Origin: UBA1573 sp034005165
GTDB taxonomy: Bacteria > Pseudomonadota > Alphaproteobacteria > Micavibrionales > Micavibrionaceae
Direction of reading: 5' to 3'
DNA: 64,000 nucleotides
NCBI GenBank assembly: GCA_034005165.1
Contig: JAVEVE010000001.1
Location: 372,001-436,000, forward strand
In this document: positions 33,172-41,489 of the stretch, one piece after another
How the letters are laid out: each line of letters begins with the position of its first letter
Numbering within the stretch: position 1 is the first letter of the stretch
Notes under the pieces: generated by a model
Databases searched by the model: none
Seen by the model: the letters and a program-made list of their open reading frames with translations, nothing else
What the model was told of the DNA's origin: nothing
Made by a program: the position numbers and the translations under genes

Positions 33172-35076
33172 ATGGCCTTGAAACTTGTACCAACTCCGGA
33201 TAATGCCGACCCACGGCGTAATTCTAAAATCGACGACCCCGCCGATTTGAAAGACCTGTCCGTAGACCAATTGAAACAAGTTGCCGATGAACTCCGCACC
33301 GACTTGATCGAAGCCGTCTCAAAAACAGGCGGACATTTGGGCGCAAGTCTGGGCGTCATCGAACTCACCGTTGCCATTCATGCGACATTTAACGCTCCGA
33401 AAGATAAGTTAATCTGGGATGTCGGACATCAAGCCTACCCCCATAAAATGCTGACAGGTCGCCGTCACTTGATCCACACCATCAGACAAACAGATGGACT
33501 ATCAGGGTTCACCAAACGCTCTGAAAGTGAATATGATCCGTTTGGCGCAGGACACAGCTCGACCTCGATTTCAGCAGGTCTCGGCATAGCCGTTGCCCGT
33601 GACATTAATCAAGATTCAAACCGCGTAATTGCTGTCATCGGAGACGGATCAATCTCCGCCGGTATGGCTTATGAAGCCATGAATAATGCGGGCGTTTTAA
33701 AAAGTAATTTGATCGTCATTTTGAATGACAATGAAATGTCCATTGCCCCACCTGTCGGCGCCATGAGCAAACATCTGGGGCGTCTCGTCTCCAGTAAACA
33801 ATATCTGGGCGCACGCGAAATCGCAAAACAGATCACAGAGCGCCTGCCAGCACCATTACGCGAAGCCGCAAAACGCGCCGAAGAAACAGCTCGTGCCGCA
33901 ATGGGCGGTGGCTCGCTCTTTGAAGAACTTGGATTCTATTACATCGGCCCGGTCGATGGTCACAATCTGGACCAGCTTGTCCCGATCCTCAAAAATCTGC
34001 GGGACACACCGCATGATGGTCCGATCCTGTTGCATGTCATCACCCAAAAAGGCAAAGGCTATGCCCCTGCCGAAAACGCGCCTGATAAAATGCACGGTGT
34101 TGTCAAATTTGACGTCGTCTCAGGCACACAGAAGAAATCAAAGCCTGCTGCACCGTCTTATACAAAAGTCTTTGCCGAGAGCCTGATAGAAGTAGCCAGA
34201 AAAGACGAAAAGATTGTCGCAATCAATGCGGCCATGCCCTCCGGCACGGGTTTGGACGCATTTGAAAAAGAATTCCCTGACCGCTGCTTTGACGTCGGCA
34301 TCGCCGAACAACACGCCGTCACCTTCGCGGCAGGTATGGCGACCGAAGGATTGAAACCTTTCGTAGCTATTTACTCGACATTCCTGCAACGCGCCTATGA
34401 TCAAATCGTTCATGATGTCTGCATCCAGAATTTGCCCGTGCGCTTTGCCATTGACCGTGCTGGTCTTGTCGGTGCAGACGGGGCAACCCATGCAGGCGCA
34501 TTTGACATTGCTTATCTCGGCTGTCTACCGAATATGGTCCTGATGGCCCCGAGTGATGAGCTCGAACTCAAGAAAATGGTCGCAACGGCTGCCGCTTATA
34601 ATGACGGCCCAATTGCCTTCCGCTATCCGCGTGGCGAAGGGCTGGGGCTGGACATACCGTCAAAAATCTCCCCGCTTGAGATCGGAAAAGGCCGCATCAT
34701 CCAAAAAGGACAAGAGATTGCCCTTCTGTCCTACGGAACACGTTTGGAAGAATGCAAAAAAGCAGCCCGCTCTCTCGAAAACAAAGGCCATTCTGTTACA
34801 ATCGCCGACGCCCGCTTTGCCAAGCCGCTCGATATAGAGATGATTTCAGAACTGGCCCGAACCCATAAAACGCTCGTGACGATCGAAGAAGGATCAATCG
34901 GAGGTTTCGGATCCTTAGTCGTAACAGCACTTGCCAATGCCGGTCTTCTTGACAAAGGCCTCAAAATCCGCACCCTGTCCCTACCGGACACCTACCAAAC
35001 CCACGATACGCAGGAAAACCAGTATCGTGATGCCGGTCTGGATTCTGACAGTATTTCAGCCGCCGCTTTATCATAA
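33172..35076 (+). CDS. dxs: 1-deoxy-D-xylulose-5-phosphate synthase
   Basis: Thiamine-diphosphate enzyme making DXP from pyruvate and glyceraldehyde-3-phosphate, first step of the MEP pathway. IWDVGHQAYPHKMLTGR, GHSSTSISAGLG, the TPP-binding GDGSISAGMAYEAMNNAG, and in the second half DVGIAEQHAVTFAAGMA and DRAGLVGADGATHAGAFD. 634 residues, standard. The small 145-base gap from ispA may hold its own promoter. Confidence 0.98.
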   Translation: MALKLVPTPDNADPRRNSKIDDPADLKDLSVDQLKQVADELRTDLIEAVSKTGGHLGASLGVIELTVAIHATFNAPKDKLIWDVGHQAYPHKMLTGRRHLIHTIRQTDGLSGFTKRSESEYDPFGAGHSSTSISAGLGIAVARDINQDSNRVIAVIGDGSISAGMAYEAMNNAGVLKSNLIVILNDNEMSIAPPVGAMSKHLGRLVSSKQYLGAREIAKQITERLPAPLREAAKRAEETARAAMGGGSLFEELGFYYIGPVDGHNLDQLVPILKNLRDTPHDGPILLHVITQKGKGYAPAENAPDKMHGVVKFDVVSGTQKKSKPAAPSYTKVFAESLIEVARKDEKIVAINAAMPSGTGLDAFEKEFPDRCFDVGIAEQHAVTFAAGMATEGLKPFVAIYSTFLQRAYDQIVHDVCIQNLPVRFAIDRAGLVGADGATHAGAFDIAYLGCLPNMVLMAPSDELELKKMVATAAAYNDGPIAFRYPRGEGLGLDIPSKISPLEIGKGRIIQKGQEIALLSYGTRLEECKKAARSLENKGHSVTIADARFAKPLDIEMISELARTHKTLVTIEEGSIGGFGSLVVTALANAGLLDKGLKIRTLSLPDTYQTHDTQENQYRDAGLDSDSISAAALS

Positions 35077-35173
35077 CACCACTCCTGATTGACGAATTGT
35101 CGCCCCCACCATCCTATGGTATTTTTATGGAAGTTTGATTCGCTCTAATTTCATAATTTCTTATGGGGGTCCC

Positions 35174-35518
35174 ATGAATTTTCCAGATGCAGTAAAATCC
35201 GGTTTCGAAAACTATGTTAACTTCGAAGGCCGCGCAACTCGTTCCGAATACTGGTGGTGGGTATTATTCTATTATATCGTCTACTTCGCAGCCATCGGAA
35301 TTGATATAGTACTCGGCCTTGGCTTTGTTGGAATGCTGGCTTCCTTAGCTCTTCTCGGACCAAGCATCTCAGTAACCTGTCGCCGCCTGCACGATATAGG
35401 CCGCAGCGGATGGTGGCAATTGCTTGTTCTAACAATAATCGGGATCTTTGTTCTGCTGTACTGGTACGTTAAAAAAGGCGATGAAGCCGAGAACAAATAC
35501 GGCCCTGCAAAAATATAA
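35174..35518 (+). CDS. DUF805 family inner-membrane protein
   Basis: Small membrane protein of unknown function. DUF805 hallmarks: FENYVNFEGRATRSEYWWWVLF at the start and CRRLHDIGRSGWWQLL in the middle, with several hydrophobic helices and a polar C-terminus (GDEAENKYGPAKI). I chose the ATG at 35174, preceded by TGGGGGT, giving 114 residues. Followed by a strong terminator. Confidence 0.9.
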   Translation: MNFPDAVKSGFENYVNFEGRATRSEYWWWVLFYYIVYFAAIGIDIVLGLGFVGMLASLALLGPSISVTCRRLHDIGRSGWWQLLVLTIIGIFVLLYWYVKKGDEAENKYGPAKI

Positions 35519-35536
35519 AGGCCTAACTGAATAAAG

Positions 35537-35566
35537 AAAAACCGGATCATCTGATCCGGTTTTTTG
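35537..35566. terminator. bidirectional terminator
   Basis: Perfect stem AAAACCGGATCA / TGATCCGGTTTT with a two-base loop and T-rich flank. It ends the DUF805 gene and, on the other strand, the bactofilin gene. Confidence 0.9.
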
Positions 35567-35571
35567 TATTT

Positions 35572-36324
35572 CTATTTCCCAGCCGCACGCTGCAAAATCG
35601 GAAGATCATCTTCTACAGAAGAAGATTGAGTTTCCGCTTTATTTGCGGGGGAGCCTACGCCAACGGTAGCTCCCCTAGGCGACTTTTTTTCAGAGGAGGC
35701 TCCTTTGCCTCCTACAGGGGACAATTTACCGTCAATAGTCGCACCGGCTTCCACAGCCAGCTCTTTATAAGCGATTGCTCCGGTAATAGAACCGGTCGCA
35801 CGAACGGTCAAACGTCCGTTAACGGTCAGATCGCCCTCGAATTTCCCTGCAATAGTTGCTTCATCAATTTCAACGGTTCCATAGAACATCCCAGTTTCAG
35901 CGATTTCAAGACCGCTAGCACCTTTCAAAGCAGCTTCGACTGTTCCTTCAACGATCAACAAATCACAAGACTCGATTTCACCTGACATGGTGATACCCTG
36001 ACCGATAACCAGACGGCGTGCATTTGGATTGGAAGACGCTGCGGTTGCCGCAGAAGAAGACACCATAGAAGAACCGTAAGCACCAGGATATGCGCTATAT
36101 GCAGGAGCAGAAGCACGTGGAGCGTTTGGAGCCATCGCAGGAGCTGCTGGTGCAGCTGCCGTAGCCGCAGGCTGACCAGGGCGCTGGAATGGGCTGGATG
36201 GAATATCCACGCGATCAGCAGCAGCTGACTCGTTGGACTCATTATTTTGTGGAGCCTGACTCATATTTTGGTTTTCCTCTTGCTCGGATAATGGACTGTT
36301 AGGGGTTGCAGGACGATGAAACAT
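35572..36324 (-). CDS. bactofilin family polymerising protein
   Basis: Cytoskeletal beta-helix protein. Residues ~110-215 show the bactofilin core: RRLVIGQGITMSGEIESCD, LLIVEGTVEAALKGA, EIDEATIAGKFEGDLTVNGR, LTVRATGSITGAIAYKELAV and a GATIDGKL end. A long Ala/Pro-rich N-terminus and a Ser-rich tail flank it. I chose the ATG at 36324 with GAAAGG upstream; a TTG at 36357 is a possible alternative. In alphaproteobacteria bactofilins often scaffold localised wall synthesis. It stands alone here. Confidence 0.88.
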   Translation of the reverse strand: MFHRPATPNSPLSEQEENQNMSQAPQNNESNESAAADRVDIPSSPFQRPGQPAATAAAPAAPAMAPNAPRASAPAYSAYPGAYGSSMVSSSAATAASSNPNARRLVIGQGITMSGEIESCDLLIVEGTVEAALKGASGLEIAETGMFYGTVEIDEATIAGKFEGDLTVNGRLTVRATGSITGAIAYKELAVEAGATIDGKLSPVGGKGASSEKKSPRGATVGVGSPANKAETQSSSVEDDLPILQRAAGK

Positions 36325-36474
36325 TGGTTCAACTACCTTTCTAAATTTACCTGACAAACGATTGCAATCACTCGCAAAAGCGAATTTAAAAACTCTCGGA
36401 ATGCCTTGCTGACAGCCAAGACCCTAGCACGGGAAAACAAAAGCGCGCAAGCGATTTATCGTGCTTTACACAAA

Positions 36475-36510
36475 GTTTTTCACCGGGTTTTTCACCGGGT
36501 TTTTCACCGG
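36475..36510. repeat. three perfect 12-bp tandem repeats
   Basis: Unit GTTTTTCACCGG repeated three times head to tail, in the ~250-base spacer between bactofilin and uvrC starts/ends. No coding function is seen. A second 12-bp x3 array occurs at 51355-51390 with a different unit. Confidence 0.85.
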
Positions 36511-36578
36511 GATATTTTAGGCAACACATCAACACTCAGCAATAATAAACCCATTCGCAAAACAGTACACAACCACCA

Positions 36579-38468
36579 CTAGACTGAATGAAAAAAGTTG
36601 TAAATCTGCTCGGCCATGACCCAGGAAATACCTTCGACCTTTGCAAGATCCTCAACCGAAGCATCTTCAACCGCCTTAGCCGAACCAAAATGGAGAAGCA
36701 AAGCTTTTTTGCGCTTCGCTCCGATCCCGGGAACGTGATCCAGTTGGCTACCCAACGCGGCTTTCGCGCGTTTATTGCGGTGCGTTCCTATTGCAAAACG
36801 GTGAGCCTCATCCCGCAGACGCTGCAAATAATGAAGAACAGGATCATGGATTGGAAGCTGAAACATCTCCCGCCCCTTAATGAAAAACTTCTCGCGCCCG
36901 GCATTCCGTTTTTCACCTTTGGCAATTCCGACAACCGTCAAGAAATCTGAAATGCCCAACTCGTCCAATACTTCATGGACAGCACTTAACTGCCCCGCAC
37001 CCCCATCAATTAACAAAAGTGCAGGCCAATCTTTTGAAGATATATCAATACTATCCAATGATACCTTACCAAAACGCCTTAACATCACCTCGCGCATCAT
37101 TGCATAGTCATCAGACGCGCCTGCCATTTTAATGTTATAGGTTCTATAGGCTTTTTTCTCGAACCCCTCAGGAGACGCCACCACCATAGCACCAATCATA
37201 TTAGTTCCCGAAATATGCGAGTTATCATAGATCTCGATCCGCTGAGGAATGTCATCTAGCCCGAACAACTCCACCATATCGCGTAAAATTTTCTGGTCAC
37301 TCCCTTTTTCAGCCAAATGACGTAGCAAAGAATCCTGCGCATTCCGCTCAGCCAATTCGACCAACCCGCTCACCTCACCTCGCGTCACATGGCGAATTTG
37401 CACATTATATGCAGCCTCAATGACATCCGTTTCCCTGGGTAAAATATTGACATATATCTTCTTTGGCACAGGCCGCGATTGATAGAACTGCGCCAAAAAC
37501 CCACCAATAACCTCAGACTCCGAAACACGACCTTCCAAATCCCAAAAATAGCTCTTATTACCGTAACTTTGACCACCTCGGTAAAAGAAGACCTGCACAC
37601 AGACATTCTGCTCCCTCACAACCATCGCGACGACATCCGCATCGCCAACCGACATCGCATTCAATCCTTGACGGGACTGGACCTGAGTTAACACCTTGAT
37701 ACGGTCTCGAAGCTGCGCCGCAACCTCATAATCCTGGCTGGCACTGGCGTCCATCATAGCAGACATCAAACGCTCCTGAACATCGCGCGTTTTTCCCGAA
37801 AGAAAGTCCTTTGCATCCCTAACCTGCGCACAATACCCATCATCAGACACCTTTCCAACACAAGGCGCAGTACATCTTTTAATATGATATTGAAGGCACG
37901 GCGTCTTCCGCGCTGCAAAGTAACTATCTGTACAATTACGTAACATAAAGACACGCTGCAACAAGGATAAAGTCTCATTCACAGCCCACGCACTGGCAAA
38001 CGGCCCGAAATATGTCCCGTCCTTTTCGGGCCTCCCCCGAAACTTGATTAACTGCGGATATTCAGCGCGATCAGTCATCAAAATATAAGGATAGGACTTA
38101 TCATCCTTAAGTAATACATTATATTTAGGCTTTAACGTTTTGATTAAATTAGACTCAAGGAGCAGAGCCTCTGCCTCCGTTTTGGTCTTGATAAACTCCA
38201 TGTGGCGCGTTTGCGCAATCATACGCTGCAACCGTACAGGCAACAGCAACGGCCGCGTATAACTGACAACACGTCTGGATAGCCGCTTGGCCTTACCAAC
38301 GTAGAGAACATCCCCCGTCTCGTTCAACATCCGATAGACACCGGCACTGTCACCGATATCGCGAATAGACGCCTTGATAACACCGACTCCTTCTGCAAGT
38401 TGTGGCGGCAATCCACCATTATCACGTAACAAAAGTCCGAAGTCTTTATCTTCATGATTTCTAGACAT
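36579..38468 (-). CDS. uvrC: excinuclease ABC subunit C
   Basis: Dual-incision nuclease of nucleotide excision repair. GIY-YIG domain (GVYRMLNETGDVLYVGKAKRL), UvrB-binding UVR segment (ERLMSAMMDASASQDYEVAAQL), the RNase-H-like core (IEIYDNSHISGTNMIGAMV, LLIDGGAGQL) and a C-terminal helix-hairpin-helix (LDHVPGIGAKRKKALLLHFG). 629 residues, standard. Confidence 0.97.
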   Translation of the reverse strand: MSRNHEDKDFGLLLRDNGGLPPQLAEGVGVIKASIRDIGDSAGVYRMLNETGDVLYVGKAKRLSRRVVSYTRPLLLPVRLQRMIAQTRHMEFIKTKTEAEALLLESNLIKTLKPKYNVLLKDDKSYPYILMTDRAEYPQLIKFRGRPEKDGTYFGPFASAWAVNETLSLLQRVFMLRNCTDSYFAARKTPCLQYHIKRCTAPCVGKVSDDGYCAQVRDAKDFLSGKTRDVQERLMSAMMDASASQDYEVAAQLRDRIKVLTQVQSRQGLNAMSVGDADVVAMVVREQNVCVQVFFYRGGQSYGNKSYFWDLEGRVSESEVIGGFLAQFYQSRPVPKKIYVNILPRETDVIEAAYNVQIRHVTRGEVSGLVELAERNAQDSLLRHLAEKGSDQKILRDMVELFGLDDIPQRIEIYDNSHISGTNMIGAMVVASPEGFEKKAYRTYNIKMAGASDDYAMMREVMLRRFGKVSLDSIDISSKDWPALLLIDGGAGQLSAVHEVLDELGISDFLTVVGIAKGEKRNAGREKFFIKGREMFQLPIHDPVLHYLQRLRDEAHRFAIGTHRNKRAKAALGSQLDHVPGIGAKRKKALLLHFGSAKAVEDASVEDLAKVEGISWVMAEQIYNFFHSV

Positions 38469-38572
38469 GACGCCTTCCGCCGACCTCTTCAGGACAGCCC
38501 CTCCCCATCACGATTAAACTGTATATGACAAAAAACCTTGACACAGGACTCCTATTCCCTTAAAACACACAA

Positions 38573-38586
38573 TTGATATGTATCAA
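38573..38586. promoter_or_regulatory. palindrome in the uvrC / pentapeptide divergent promoter region
   Basis: Perfect 14-base palindrome TTGATA-TG-TATCAA just after a TTGACA-like -35 (38539-38544) and followed by a half-site TTGATAA. It could be an operator; the regulator is unknown. Confidence 0.3.
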
Positions 38587-38696
38587 CTATTGATAATGCG
38601 CATCTTCTGGGGATTGCATTAGTCAACCGCGGCATATCGGACGGATGCAATGCGCCACCATGGACGCATCATACGAAAATTTTTGGGAGAAAGAAC

Positions 38697-39302
38697 ATGA
38701 AAAATACCGTTACCCTGAGAAATCAGGCCGATACCATATTGTATCAAGCCCCACACTCTTCAGTACGCGAGGCTATAGAATATTGTATAGAGAAAGAGAT
38801 TCCACTGGATGGTCTCGCCCTTGACGAGATAAATCTTGTGGCCGCCAATCTTGATGGCTGGGCTATCAGTTCTGCAAGTTTCAAAAACTGTAATTTACGC
38901 CACGCCAACCTTTCTGAAGCCACTTTGACAGATTGCGACTTTTCCGGCGCCGACCTGACAGACGCGTGCCTATGCTATTCCGATCTCATCCGATGCAAAT
39001 TTCTGGACACAAATCTTGAGTTAACCGACCTCTCTCAAGCTGTTGTAATAGCACCAACTTTCTCGGCCAAAACAATAGAAACAGCAAATCTTGCTACGCT
39101 CCACAAACTTCACGCACCGAGACAAATCCCCCGAAGACATGCAACAACACACCCTATAATTGATATTATTAAATCTATAAGCAACAGAATCTTGTTTAAA
39201 GTCAGAGATATACATAAGATAATTGCACGCACAAGAAACATAAAACCCCAAAAGAATACAAAGCCTCCTCGCAAATCAGACAAGAATATAAAAACCTGCT
39301 AA
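38697..39302 (+). CDS. pentapeptide-repeat protein with basic C-terminal tail
   Basis: Residues ~45-120 form a run of pentapeptide repeats (A/C-D/N-L-x-x pattern): NLDGWAISSASFKNCNL, RHANLSEATLTDCDF, SGADLTDACLCYSDL. These are expected to fold as a right-handed quadrilateral helix. The last ~60 residues are strongly basic (HKIIARTRNIKPQKNTKP..., ending KSDKNIKTC). No signal peptide. Shine-Dalgarno GGGAGAAAG before the ATG. Function unknown; some family members mimic DNA and bind gyrase, but nothing here proves that. Confidence 0.75.
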   Translation: MKNTVTLRNQADTILYQAPHSSVREAIEYCIEKEIPLDGLALDEINLVAANLDGWAISSASFKNCNLRHANLSEATLTDCDFSGADLTDACLCYSDLIRCKFLDTNLELTDLSQAVVIAPTFSAKTIETANLATLHKLHAPRQIPRRHATTHPIIDIIKSISNRILFKVRDIHKIIARTRNIKPQKNTKPPRKSDKNIKTC

Positions 39303-39618
39303 GATTTGATAGCGCGCACCTTTAGATAGTATATACTTTAGTCTAATTTAGAAATTTCTTAACACCCTCATGAGAAGATATAAACTATGGGGAAAATCTA
39401 GGGCGCAGATGCGCCTTATTGGGGTCAAATCTTGGGTTTATACATAAAAATAAGACCATTCGGAGCGATATATACCGAAGTATCAATTGTCAACGGATTA
39501 AAACCATTGTTAACTATCAAGCAATGGAATGATGAGATACTGATCGACATCCCGTGGGTTAGAATCATCCTGACCCCATATAAAACACTGACAGCGGAAA
39601 ACCGGATACCGGACAACA
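39303..39618 (+). other. gene-poor interval before the marR-like gene
   Basis: Contains a short GC-rich hairpin (AGGGCGCA/TGCGCCTT, about 39399-39415), possibly ending the pentapeptide gene, and the first part of a weak small ORF. Nothing else is seen. Confidence 0.4.
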
Positions 39619-39671
39619 ATGAACGACCAAAACACCTCGGCAGCAAAACTGCTCCTGACAATCCTATATAA
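39432..39671 (+). CDS. possible small protein, 79 aa
   Basis: TTG-initiated frame after TTGGGG, alternating polar and hydrophobic like a beta protein (GLYIKIRPFGAIYTEVSI, DEILIDIPWVRIILTPYK). It overlaps the start of the marR-like gene by 53 bases, which argues that only its first ~60 residues could be meaningful or that it is not a gene. Family unknown. Confidence 0.25.
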   Translation: MGLYIKIRPFGAIYTEVSIVNGLKPLLTIKQWNDEILIDIPWVRIILTPYKTLTAENRIPDNNERPKHLGSKTAPDNPI

Positions 39672-39951
39672 ACTCAAGGAAATAGACTCTGAGTTCCCTC
39701 TTCAATATGCTATCTGCCTCTTAGAAATCTCGAAGCACGAAGGCTGCTCCCTCACCGACCTGTCCACAAAAACAGGGCTAGCCCTTTCGACAATCTCCAG
39801 AATAACCGGCGCCCTGTCCAAATTCAGACAAAAAGGAACCCCGTACGGACTAATCGAGATGCGCATCTCTGAAATAGAACGCCGCAAAAAAGAGCTCTAT
39901 CTGACCGATAAGGGCCGCCAAACGATAAAAGACTTACTCACATCATTCTAA
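39619..39951 (+). CDS. MarR-like winged-helix transcriptional regulator
   Basis: 110-residue DNA-binding protein. The helix-turn-helix is CSLTDLSTKTGLALSTISRITGAL, followed by a wing with YGLIEMRISEIERRKKELYLTDKGRQTI, the D-K/R-G wing-tip pattern of MarR proteins. It is shorter than full MarR proteins (~140), with a reduced dimerisation helix. Its target is not evident; it lies between a pentapeptide protein and the tRNA-Leu region. Confidence 0.7.
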   Translation: MNDQNTSAAKLLLTILYKLKEIDSEFPLQYAICLLEISKHEGCSLTDLSTKTGLALSTISRITGALSKFRQKGTPYGLIEMRISEIERRKKELYLTDKGRQTIKDLLTSF

Positions 39952-40384
39952 CTTGAGACAAATAGCCTTTACAGTGAAAAGCATAAAACCTTTCCATTGC
40001 CCCCGTGGCAAAATTAATAGACGCAGGGGAATTTAAAATCTCCGGATAATTTTCGTACTTAAGTTCTAAGCATTTAATTCCCCGCGTATCCGGCTGTTTT
40101 CCCTGGTTACTTCCTGAAAAATAAACCGATGAACTCAATGAGTAGGCCTTAGTCCTCATTACAACTCTTTGTGGAAACTGTTGCGAGAGATATTGTTAAA
40201 CAAAAGAATCTCCAAATCTCCTTCTTCTTCGAGAAGAAAGGACTAACCGAAATCACGGCGAGTCTTATGCAGAAATACAAAATCCACCGCCGCCAAAAAT
40301 GACGCGCAAAAACAATCAGATACCTGAAATTTACTCTTGGCTCAAAGTCAATTAGAGGTTATAGATGAGACCTCAAAATAATAA
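39952..40384 (+). other. gene-poor interval with tRNA-like remnant and ORF fragment
   Basis: Besides the tRNA-like sequence at 39999-40086, the plus strand has a 43-codon frame at 40171-40302 (GTG start; reads ...KQKNLQISFFFEKKGLTEI...). It has coding-like composition but no Shine-Dalgarno, possibly a remnant. I see no intact gene. Confidence 0.35.
39999..40086 (+). pseudogene. decayed tRNA-Leu(UAA)-like sequence
   Basis: About 88 bases with tRNA-Leu landmarks in order: GTGGCAAAATTAATAGACGC resembles the D arm. GGGGA-ATTTAAAA-TCTCC is an anticodon arm with a TTTAAAA core, one base too many in the loop. A variable-arm-like stretch and a TTCTAAG T-loop-like element follow. The acceptor ends do not pair and no CCA follows, so it cannot be functional. 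It lies ~300 bases before the intact intron-bearing tRNA-Leu(UAA). Could be chance or a recombination scar. Confidence 0.35.
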
Positions 40385-40716
40385 GCGGGCGTGGCGAAAT
40401 CGGTAGACGCAACGGACTTAGACGAAAAATTGAGTGCTCATCGGGAAACCTATGATGCAGAACTGCTCAAATTCGGGGAAACCTTAAAGGCTGGCGAACA
40501 GCCCATGGCAATCCCGAGCCAAGCCTAAAGCCCTAACAGGCCAAAGGAAGGTGTAGAGACTAGACGGGCAGCACCTAAAGCAAGGAACTTTGCAACGGTG
40601 AAGGGATAGTCCAGACCACAAACTCGTGACTCACGAGCGCGGCGAAAGCCGTAGATGGTAAGAAAATCCGTAGGACCGCAAGGTCTGTGGGGGTTCAAGT
40701 CCCCCCGCCCGCACCA
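40385..40716 (+). tRNA. tRNA-Leu(UAA), interrupted by a group I intron, CCA encoded
   Basis: The exons (40385-40419 and 40663-40716) form an 89-base class II tRNA. Acceptor stem GCGGGCG/CGCCCGC, D arm with GTGGCGAAATCGGTAGACGC, anticodon stem ACGGA/TCCGT around loop CTTAAAA (anticodon TAA), long variable arm GACC-GCAA-GGTC, T arm GGGGG-TTCAAGT-CCCCC, and encoded CCA. The intron splits the anticodon between U34 and A35, the same site as in cyanobacterial and plastid tRNA-Leu(UAA). Confidence 0.93.
40420..40662 (+). ncRNA. group I intron (cyanobacterial tRNA-Leu / IC3-like), 243 nt, no ORF
   Basis: Self-splicing ribozyme in the anticodon loop. P1: exon ACTT pairs with intron GAGT (40432-40435), leaving the terminal U-G wobble at the 5' splice site. 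Core elements are recognisable: P (CAAATTCGGGGAAACC), Q (AATCCCGAGCCAAGCC), R (GTGTAGAGACTAGACGGG) and S (AAGGGATAGTCC), with R and S forming P7. Peripheral hairpins CTCGTG/CACGAG and GGC-GAAA-GCC (a GNRA loop) follow. The intron ends in the required G at 40662. No homing endonuclease gene. Confidence 0.92.
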
Positions 40717-40896
40717 CTATCATTGATAAACCGGTCAGAACATTCATCACATCATCGGCTTTGAGCTAATCCTCCATAAGGTCATAAGCCCACACATGGT
40801 TTGGCAAGCACTGGCGCAGCCAGATACAAGACCCGTCATTGATGGTAAAGGCGACCATTTTTCTTGTATCTCGACGGATCACATAAAGGATTGCGC

Positions 40897-41430
40897 TTAT
40901 TTCTTTATAAATAGCATGAATTTTGCCAAAGGTCGCTTGAACAGAAAAAGATACGCGATATGCGCTCCGACAAACAAAAGCATCAAATTTGCAAAAAATT
41001 CATGACCTTCCTCAAGAAACTCATTTTCATCATGGTCACCTTCGCGCTCATGCTCATACCCGTCATCAGCATATGCAGAACCCACTACAAGATTTGCATC
41101 CGCTAAGCCGATTGCTTTTCCCTCATCCATAAAAATTCCGGTAAGCACAGTTAAAATCAATGACGCGGCAATACCCAGAAGCAAAGCACGACTAATCACG
41201 GGATGCGTCAGCGCGTTCCCAATCTCCAACCCCTCAAAACTAGGATAAAATTTTTCAAGACCCAACTGCCGCACGCCTGTCAAAGCCGAAAGCAAGCGTA
41301 ATGCTATAATCGCAGCAACTCCATACCCCAACCAAGCATGTATCAGATCCAGTTCCCCTGTCAAATATGCCAGAACAGAAGAAACAGCCAAAGCCGCATG
41401 ATACCCTCTGATAAGTTGGATTGTCTTCAT
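40897..41430 (-). CDS. b561-type membrane cytochrome with His/acid-rich loop
   Basis: Cytochrome b561/Ni-Fe-hydrogenase-type b subunit with four predicted membrane helices. Likely heme-ligand His are in IRGYHAALAV, LIHAWLGYG and VGAHIAYLF. Between helices 3 and 4 is an acidic His-rich loop (YADDGYEHEREGDHDENEF, then LEEGHE) that looks able to bind metal. 177 residues. It lies 59 bases downstream of the rubrerythrin gene on the same strand, past a terminator hairpin, so read-through co-expression is likely. Probable role: electron transfer across the inner membrane. Confidence 0.8.
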   Translation of the reverse strand: MKTIQLIRGYHAALAVSSVLAYLTGELDLIHAWLGYGVAAIIALRLLSALTGVRQLGLEKFYPSFEGLEIGNALTHPVISRALLLGIAASLILTVLTGIFMDEGKAIGLADANLVVGSAYADDGYEHEREGDHDENEFLEEGHEFFANLMLLFVGAHIAYLFLFKRPLAKFMLFIKK

Positions 41431-41445
41431 AATATTCTCTCGAAA

Positions 41446-41486
41446 GAAAAAGCGAGACCATCAAGAAAAACGATAGTCTCGCCCAT
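41446..41486 (-). terminator. terminator/attenuator after the rubrerythrin gene
   Basis: On the minus strand the stem GCGAGAC / GTCTCGC is followed by TTTTTC. It lies between the rubrerythrin and cytochrome genes and may reduce rather than stop transcription. Confidence 0.65.
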
Positions 41487-41489
41487 AAA

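Noticed and set aside
36475..36510. Short tandem repeats as a possible CRISPR array
   Set aside because: Units are 12 bases, directly abutting, with no spacers and no cas genes nearby.
39938..40159. 73-codon minus-strand ORF over the tRNA-like relic
   Set aside because: No Shine-Dalgarno or domain; the frame arises from the tRNA-like and AT-rich sequence.
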